From the NCBI RefSeq assembly GCF_016031625.1, contig NZ_JACCHP010000026.1, positions 62,001 through 126,000 of the forward strand: 64,000 bases of DNA. Direction: 5' to 3'. Below, one piece after another: positions 59,492 through 64,000 of the stretch (its first letter is position 1; every line of letters starts with the position of its first letter). A program made the translations under genes and the position numbers. The notes below the pieces were generated by a model that was not told where the DNA came from, did no database searches, and saw nothing but the letters and a program-made list of their open reading frames with translations. The stretch comes from Bradyrhizobium agreste (lineage in GTDB: Bacteria; Pseudomonadota; Alphaproteobacteria; Rhizobiales; Xanthobacteraceae).

Positions 59492-60271
59492 TCAGTACCC
59501 GAACTGCTCGCGCAGGATGCGCTCTTCCAGGCTGTGACCGGGGTCGAACAGCATCCGCATCGCGATGGTCTTGTCGGAGAGCACCTCGACGCGGCGGACG
59601 TCGCGCACCTCGTCGTGGTCGGCAACGGCGGCCACGGGCCGCTTCTCGTCCTCCAGCACCTCGATCACGACATAGGCCGTGTTGGGCAGCAGCGCGCCGC
59701 GCCAGCGACGCGGACGGAAGGCGCTGATCGGGGTCAGCGCCAGCAGCGCGGCGTTGATCGGCAGGATCGGTCCTTGGGCGGAGAGGTTGTAGGCCGTCGA
59801 GCCGGCCGGCGTCGCCACCATGATGCCGTCCGCGATCAGCTCGGACATGCGCTCGCGCTCGTCGATCAGGATCCTCAAGCGCGCGGCCTGGTAGGTCTGC
59901 CGGAACAGGGCAACCTCGTTGATGGCGTGGTGCAGATGAACGCGGTCATTGACGTCGGTCGCGCGCATCAGGAGGGGATTGATCTCGGATTCGTGGGCCG
60001 CCTCGAGCCGGGCGCGCAGATCGTGCGTCGAATACTCGTTCATCAGGAAGCCGACGGTGCCGCGATGCATGCCGTAGATCGGCTTTCCCGTGCGCATGTT
60101 CCGATGCAGCGTCTGCAGCATCAGGCCGTCACCGCCGAGCGCGACGACCACGTCGGCCTCGTCAGGGTCGCAATTGCCATAGTCGCTGGTCAGCTGGCCA
60201 AAGGCGACCTGCGCCTCGTTGCTCGGGCTGGCGACGAAGGCGATCCGGTCGTATCGCGAAGGCTTGGTCAT
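59492..60271 (-). CDS. nadK: NAD kinase
   Basis: A 259-residue cytosolic enzyme that phosphorylates NAD to NADP. The GGDG motif (46-49, VVVALGGDG) is the ATP/NAD-binding hallmark. GTVGFLMNEY, NEVALFR and DGIMVATPAGSTAYNLSAQGPI are the other conserved blocks, with the NE/D motif. The length is short but normal for alphaproteobacteria. ATG 60271. Its 3' end is followed by the receiver/HPt genes on the same strand with 102 bp between. Upstream it is divergent from the S10 peptidase gene. Confidence 0.95.
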   Translation of the reverse strand: MTKPSRYDRIAFVASPSNEAQVAFGQLTSDYGNCDPDEADVVVALGGDGLMLQTLHRNMRTGKPIYGMHRGTVGFLMNEYSTHDLRARLEAAHESEINPLLMRATDVNDRVHLHHAINEVALFRQTYQAARLRILIDERERMSELIADGIMVATPAGSTAYNLSAQGPILPINAALLALTPISAFRPRRWRGALLPNTAYVVIEVLEDEKRPVAAVADHDEVRDVRRVEVLSDKTIAMRMLFDPGHSLEERILREQFGY

Positions 60272-60526
60272 GGCGTCTCGGCAGGGCCGCCTTGCTGGAG
60301 AAAAGGTTCCGCCGGGCTCGTCTATACGAGGTGGGGCTGCATTGTCGAGGATGACCGCCCTCCAAAGCTAACGGAGATGGTCCAACCGGACTTAAGCATA
60401 GAACCGGGCAATTTGAACCTGGTTGGCCGCTTCAGGCTTCGCACGGCCAATGATTCCCCAAACCGTCGCAATTTGGCGCTACCTTTCTGATCCACCGGCG
60501 GTTACGGCCGGACACGGAGGACGTTC

Positions 60527-62095
60527 ATGGTCACGACTTTGCCGGCGCTCCGCCGCGCGGGCCTGGTGCTGGTGGTGTCGACTTTCGCCCTCGCGGGTGT
60601 TGCACACGCCGATGATGCGCCGCAGCCGCGCTCCGAGACGGCCGCGCCGGCCGGACAGAAGGGTGGGCGCGGCAGTGGCGCGCAAGGTGCGCCGCAGACG
60701 CCGTCGTCCGCGGCCGAGCCGCACCGTCTGCCGCCGGATTCGACCACGAAGCAGACGCTCGATCTGCCCGGCCGGACCCTCAACTTCACGGCCACCGCCG
60801 GCTCGATCCGCGTGTTCGATGGCAAAGGCGAGCCGTTGGCCGACATCGCCTATACATCCTACCAGCTCGACGGTGCCGAGCGCGCCACGCGTCCGGTGAC
60901 GTTCCTGTTCAACGGCGGGCCCGGCGCGTCCTCGGCCTGGCTTCAGTTCGGCGCCGCGGGGCCGTGGCGGTTGCCGCTCGATGGCGAGGCCCTGTCGCCG
61001 TCGGCCTCGCCCGAGGTGAAGCCCAACGCGGAGACCTGGCTCGATTTCACCGATCTCGTCTTCATCGATCCCGTCAGCACCGGCTACAGCCGGTTCGTGG
61101 CAAGCGGCGAGGACGCGCGCAAATCGTTCTACTCCGTCGACGGCGACGCCAACTCGATCGCGCTCGTGATCCGCCGTTGGCTCGAAAAGCACGAGCGGCT
61201 GACCTCGCCGAAATACGTCGCCGGCGAAAGCTATGGCGGCATTCGCGGCCCCAAGGTCGTGCGCCAGTTGCAGCTCCAGCACGGCGTCGGCGTCAGGGGA
61301 TTGATCCTGGTCTCGCCGCTGTTGGATTTCCGCGATTTCACCGGCACGAGCCTTCTGCAATATGTCGCGACGCTGCCGAGCTATGTGGCGGTGGCGCGCG
61401 AAGCCAAACGTCCGGTCAAGCGCGCCGACCTCGCCGACGTCGAGGCTTACGCGCGCGGCGAATTCCTGACCGACCTCGTCAAGGGCGAAGCGGACAAGGA
61501 GGCAACGACGCGTCTGGCCGACAAGGTCGCCGAGCTCACCGGCATCGACCAGGCGGTGAGCCGCCGCCTCGCCGGCCGCTTCGACGTCGGTGAATTCCGC
61601 CGCGAATTCGACCGCAAGAACGGCAAGGTGACCGGACGCTACGATGCCTCGGTGCGCGGCTTCGATCCCTATCCCGATTCAAGCAGCTCGCGCTTCGGCG
61701 ATCCCTCCGGCGATGCGCTCCAGGCACCGCTGACGAGTGCCGCGGTCGACGTGCTCTCGCGCAAGCTCAATTGGCGGCCCGACGGCTCCTATGAAGTCCT
61801 GAACGGCGCCGTCGAAGGCCACTGGGATTTCGGCCGCGGCATCAACCCGCCGCAATCAGTCTCCGAGCTGCGCCAGATCCTCGCCACCGATGCGAAGCTG
61901 AACGTGCTGGTCACGCACGGCCTGTTCGACCTCGCCACGCCCTATTTCGGAACGAGGCGGGTGCTCGACCAGCTGCCGGCCTTCGTGGCGCAGCGCGTGA
62001 AGTTCGTCGTCTATCCCGGCGGCCACATGTTCTATTCGCGCGACGGGTCGCGGCAGGCGTTCCGGAGCGAGGTCGAGGCGCTCATTCGGGAGTAG
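60527..62095 (+). CDS. S10 family serine carboxypeptidase
   Basis: A 522-residue exported protein. The signal peptide runs to about residue 28 (AGVAHAD). A Pro/Ala/Gly-rich linker (30-70) follows, then the alpha/beta hydrolase fold of S10 carboxypeptidases: FLFNGGPGASSAWLQFG, the nucleophile elbow GESYGG (about S232), and late catalytic Asp and His (VTHGLFDLATP, PGGHMFY). Start ATG 60527. It would cleave C-terminal residues in the periplasm or outside. Its 3' end overlaps that of the convergent hydrolase gene by 14 bp. Confidence 0.92.
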   Translation: MVTTLPALRRAGLVLVVSTFALAGVAHADDAPQPRSETAAPAGQKGGRGSGAQGAPQTPSSAAEPHRLPPDSTTKQTLDLPGRTLNFTATAGSIRVFDGKGEPLADIAYTSYQLDGAERATRPVTFLFNGGPGASSAWLQFGAAGPWRLPLDGEALSPSASPEVKPNAETWLDFTDLVFIDPVSTGYSRFVASGEDARKSFYSVDGDANSIALVIRRWLEKHERLTSPKYVAGESYGGIRGPKVVRQLQLQHGVGVRGLILVSPLLDFRDFTGTSLLQYVATLPSYVAVAREAKRPVKRADLADVEAYARGEFLTDLVKGEADKEATTRLADKVAELTGIDQAVSRRLAGRFDVGEFRREFDRKNGKVTGRYDASVRGFDPYPDSSSSRFGDPSGDALQAPLTSAAVDVLSRKLNWRPDGSYEVLNGAVEGHWDFGRGINPPQSVSELRQILATDAKLNVLVTHGLFDLATPYFGTRRVLDQLPAFVAQRVKFVVYPGGHMFYSRDGSRQAFRSEVEALIRE

Positions 62096-63470
62096 GCCGG
62101 CGTTTGCGCGGCGGATAGCGTCGCGCGATCTCGCGCGCGACGACTTTTTCCGGCTTCACATTCGCGCCGGCGATCCAGATGTCGCTGATCTTGCCGCGCT
62201 TGTCGCGGATCCGACGCACCGGCTCACCGTGGCTGGAATAGCCGGCAGCCCAGGCGAGCTTGCCGGTGTCGCGGCCGGTCACCTCGATCTCGGCGGCATC
62301 CATGAACGGGTTGTTGAACTGCGGGTTGGCGACGAGCACGCGGTTGCCTGCGGGGACGAGATCGGTCGCGCCCCAGATCGTCCACCACCGCCCGGTCCAG
62401 TCGCGCACGCGCCGGTCGGGTGCGCCGCGGGTCTGGAAGACGCGCAGGATCTGCATCGCGCCGTCCATCCAGAACGGCGCCGCGCCGTCGATCGAGTTGC
62501 TGAGGATGCTGATTGCAAGCTCGCAAGCGGGAATGGAGCAGGTCCGCGAGATATAGCCCTGGAAACCGCCGCCATGGCCGAACCAGTCCCAGCCATCGGT
62601 CTTGCCGGCATTGACGCCCAACCCATAATGGGCCTCGAAGCTCTGCGGGATGCGCCAATGGTTTCGCGTCATCTCGCGGCGGCTCGCAACTGACAGCACG
62701 CTCTTCTTCGCATTGGGCGCCAGCTGCGCGAAGAAGCGGGCGGTGTCGGCGGCGGTGGCGACGAAGCCTGCGGCAGATGCCATTGCGTGTGCGGGATTGT
62801 CACCCGGGATCACACAGCGCTCACCAAATGGCACCTTTCGCGTGTGGCCGCGCGCGAACGCTGCGCCCTTGGGAAGCGGTGTGTCCGGCTCCGTCTCGCG
62901 CAGGCCGGCCGGCGTAATGATCTCGCGCTTGATCCAGACGGAGTAGGGCTCCTTCGCAACAGCCTCGATCACGAGGCCGAGCAGGCCAAAGCCGTGATTG
63001 GAATATTTGAAGCGTGTGCCGGGGTCGATCGCGGTCGGCAGCTTCAATTCCGCAAGCAGCTCCTTCGCATCGAGATAGGGGCGGCTGTCGATGAACTGGC
63101 CGGAATCGGCGCCGTCGCGCGTCAGGCCCGCGCTGTGCGACAGCACTTGCGCGATGGTCGTCTCCGCCACGCGCGGATTGAGGCCGCCGACATATTGGCC
63201 GACATGGTCGTCGAGCCGGAGCTTGCCCTGCTCGCGCAGCTTCATGATGCCGGCCGAGGTGAAGCTCTTGGAGTGCGAGGCGATGCGGAAGCGGTGACGC
63301 GGGGTGAGCTTCTCGCCGGTGTCGAGATTGGCGAGGCCGAACGCATGCTCGGCGACGATCTCGCCGCGATGGACGAAAGCCACGATGACGCCCGGCTGCT
63401 GGATCGTCGTCAGTTGGTATTCGATCCAGGAGCCGATGTAATCGATCGCGGATCGCAGCCACGTGTCCAT
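62082..63470 (-). CDS. Serine hydrolase, beta-lactamase fold
   Basis: A 462-residue protein. SHSK (S65, K68) is the SxxK nucleophile motif, YSN (about 152) is the Y-x-N motif, and GHGGG (about 302) is the third element. A C-terminal extension (about 370-462) is unassigned. No signal peptide is visible, so it may be cytoplasmic. D-aminopeptidase or esterase activity is more likely than beta-lactamase. The stop overlaps the S10 gene by 14 bp, tail to tail. It is the third gene of this superfamily in the window. Confidence 0.9.
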   Translation of the reverse strand: MDTWLRSAIDYIGSWIEYQLTTIQQPGVIVAFVHRGEIVAEHAFGLANLDTGEKLTPRHRFRIASHSKSFTSAGIMKLREQGKLRLDDHVGQYVGGLNPRVAETTIAQVLSHSAGLTRDGADSGQFIDSRPYLDAKELLAELKLPTAIDPGTRFKYSNHGFGLLGLVIEAVAKEPYSVWIKREIITPAGLRETEPDTPLPKGAAFARGHTRKVPFGERCVIPGDNPAHAMASAAGFVATAADTARFFAQLAPNAKKSVLSVASRREMTRNHWRIPQSFEAHYGLGVNAGKTDGWDWFGHGGGFQGYISRTCSIPACELAISILSNSIDGAAPFWMDGAMQILRVFQTRGAPDRRVRDWTGRWWTIWGATDLVPAGNRVLVANPQFNNPFMDAAEIEVTGRDTGKLAWAAGYSSHGEPVRRIRDKRGKISDIWIAGANVKPEKVVAREIARRYPPRKRRPTPE

Positions 63471-63579
63471 TGCACTACCAATTTGCGAGGGAGGTTGGTG
63501 CGCGAGGCTAGCCGAGAAAGCAGAACGGGCACAACCTGAAAGGTCGCGCCCGTTCGCGTGGTTCGAAGATGCGATGCCT

Positions 63580-64000
63580 TCAGTAGACGAGCGTCGCGCC
63601 GGTCGGCTTGTCGAGCGCTTCGGCCAGCGAGCGATATTCCGAGCTGCCGGTGCCAGCGAGCGAGGCGATCTTGTTGAGGTGATATTGCGCCTGCTCGCGG
63701 TTGCCCTGCTCGAGCTGCCAGAGGCCGTAATATTGCCAGGTGCGGACGTGGTTCGGATCGTCCTTCAGCGCCAGCTCGTAATAGACCTTCGACGAGTGGT
63801 AGTCGCCGAGCTTGCGATAGGAATAGCCGATCAGGTTGGCGACATCGGCGACGTCCTCACGCCCCAGCGACTTCAGCTGGTCGATCGCGCCCGTGTAATC
63901 GTGCTTGTCGTAGATCGCCGCGTAGGCGGTGCGGTAGGCCGCGAGGAACTTGGGATCGCTGACGGAAGAGCTCTTCTTCTTGCCCTTCTTGGTCGAGGTG
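63580..64000 (-). CDS. TPR-repeat protein, 5' end cut by the window
   Basis: The minus strand is open from the window edge to a TGA at 63580-63582. The visible C-terminal part, about 139 residues, begins with a Lys/Ser-rich stretch (KKGKKKSSS). It then shows TPR-like helical pairs: YRTAYAAIYDKHDYTGAI, VANLIGYSYRKLGDY, YYELALKDDPNHVRTWQYY and LEQGNREQAQYHLNKI. It ends ALDKPTGATLVY. The N-terminus, probably including a signal peptide, lies beyond position 64000. A tetratricopeptide scaffold role is likely, probably periplasmic. Confidence 0.8.
   Translation of the reverse strand, partial: TSTKKGKKKSSSVSDPKFLAAYRTAYAAIYDKHDYTGAIDQLKSLGREDVADVANLIGYSYRKLGDYHSSKVYYELALKDDPNHVRTWQYYGLWQLEQGNREQAQYHLNKIASLAGTGSSEYRSLAEALDKPTGATLVY

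Noticed and set aside
58577..60490. 637-codon open frame on the plus strand
   Set aside because: Antisense to HPt, receiver and nadK genes, all of which have clear family motifs.
1..64000. tRNA, rRNA and CRISPR features
   Set aside because: No cloverleaf-like gap sequence, rRNA-like stretch or regularly spaced repeat-spacer pattern was found by reading the intergenic DNA; a covariance search was not possible.

Overview
The window looks like chromosomal DNA of a GC-rich alphaproteobacterium, most likely Bradyrhizobium or a close relative. This is inferred from gene content (tandem PilZ, BTLCP transglutaminase, PAS_5, DUF2336, phasin, many GGDEF/EAL and PAS proteins), from several TTAA-N7-TTAA boxes that match the CtrA motif, and from palindromic intergenic repeats of the kind I associate with Bradyrhizobium. 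No rRNA, tRNA or CRISPR array was seen. Genes are dense and mostly housekeeping, transport, signalling and hydrolases.

Layout: 0.1-5 kb carries small membrane and exported proteins, a gamma-carbonic-anhydrase-like protein and a HAMP/PAS sensor with no output domain. 5.2-7.2 kb is a lower-GC foreign cassette with a three-Cys DUF5131 (phage Gp37/Gp68-like) gene facing a TcmP-type methyltransferase-like gene. It is bounded by two copies of the 3' end of a racemase gene. 7.2-13.1 kb is a minus-strand operon (PotABCD-like ABC importer plus Asp/Glu/hydantoin racemase) facing a GntR/FCD regulator, with candidate operators between them. 13.1-18.4 kb holds a Bug-type binding protein, two small genes, an FAD oxidoreductase fused to a Rieske domain, and a CYTH-CHAD protein with an apparent internal deletion. 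18.4-25.7 kb has a transglutaminase, PilZ protein, MFS transporter, Zn-alcohol dehydrogenase, and a serine hydrolase coupled to a VOC protein.

25.8-36.4 kb has a frameshifted metallophosphoesterase, a DEAD-box RNA helicase with DbpA-type tail, a phasin, GNAT, PAS_5, rhomboid, CBS and patatin genes. The helicase 3' end also has a degenerate second copy about 1.35 kb downstream, the same architecture as at the racemase. 36.4-37.3 kb is non-coding and repeat-rich. 37.4-47 kb has two c-di-GMP enzymes, a serine hydrolase, a nitroreductase, thrS and an MFS transporter. 47-54 kb has exported proteins, an APC permease, yidD, a ClpP-like periplasmic protein and an IscU-like scaffold. 54-64 kb has folE-hisI, a CtrA-box-linked transglycosylase-like gene, DUF2336, an HPt/receiver pair, nadK, an S10 peptidase, a third beta-lactamase-fold hydrolase and the 3' part of a TPR gene cut by the window edge.

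The strongest lead is the DUF5131/TcmP cassette at 5.2-7.4 kb, together with the matching 3'-end duplication around the phasin segment at 28.6-30.1 kb. Two small inserts in one window sit directly behind an intact gene and are followed by a second copy of that gene's 3' end.
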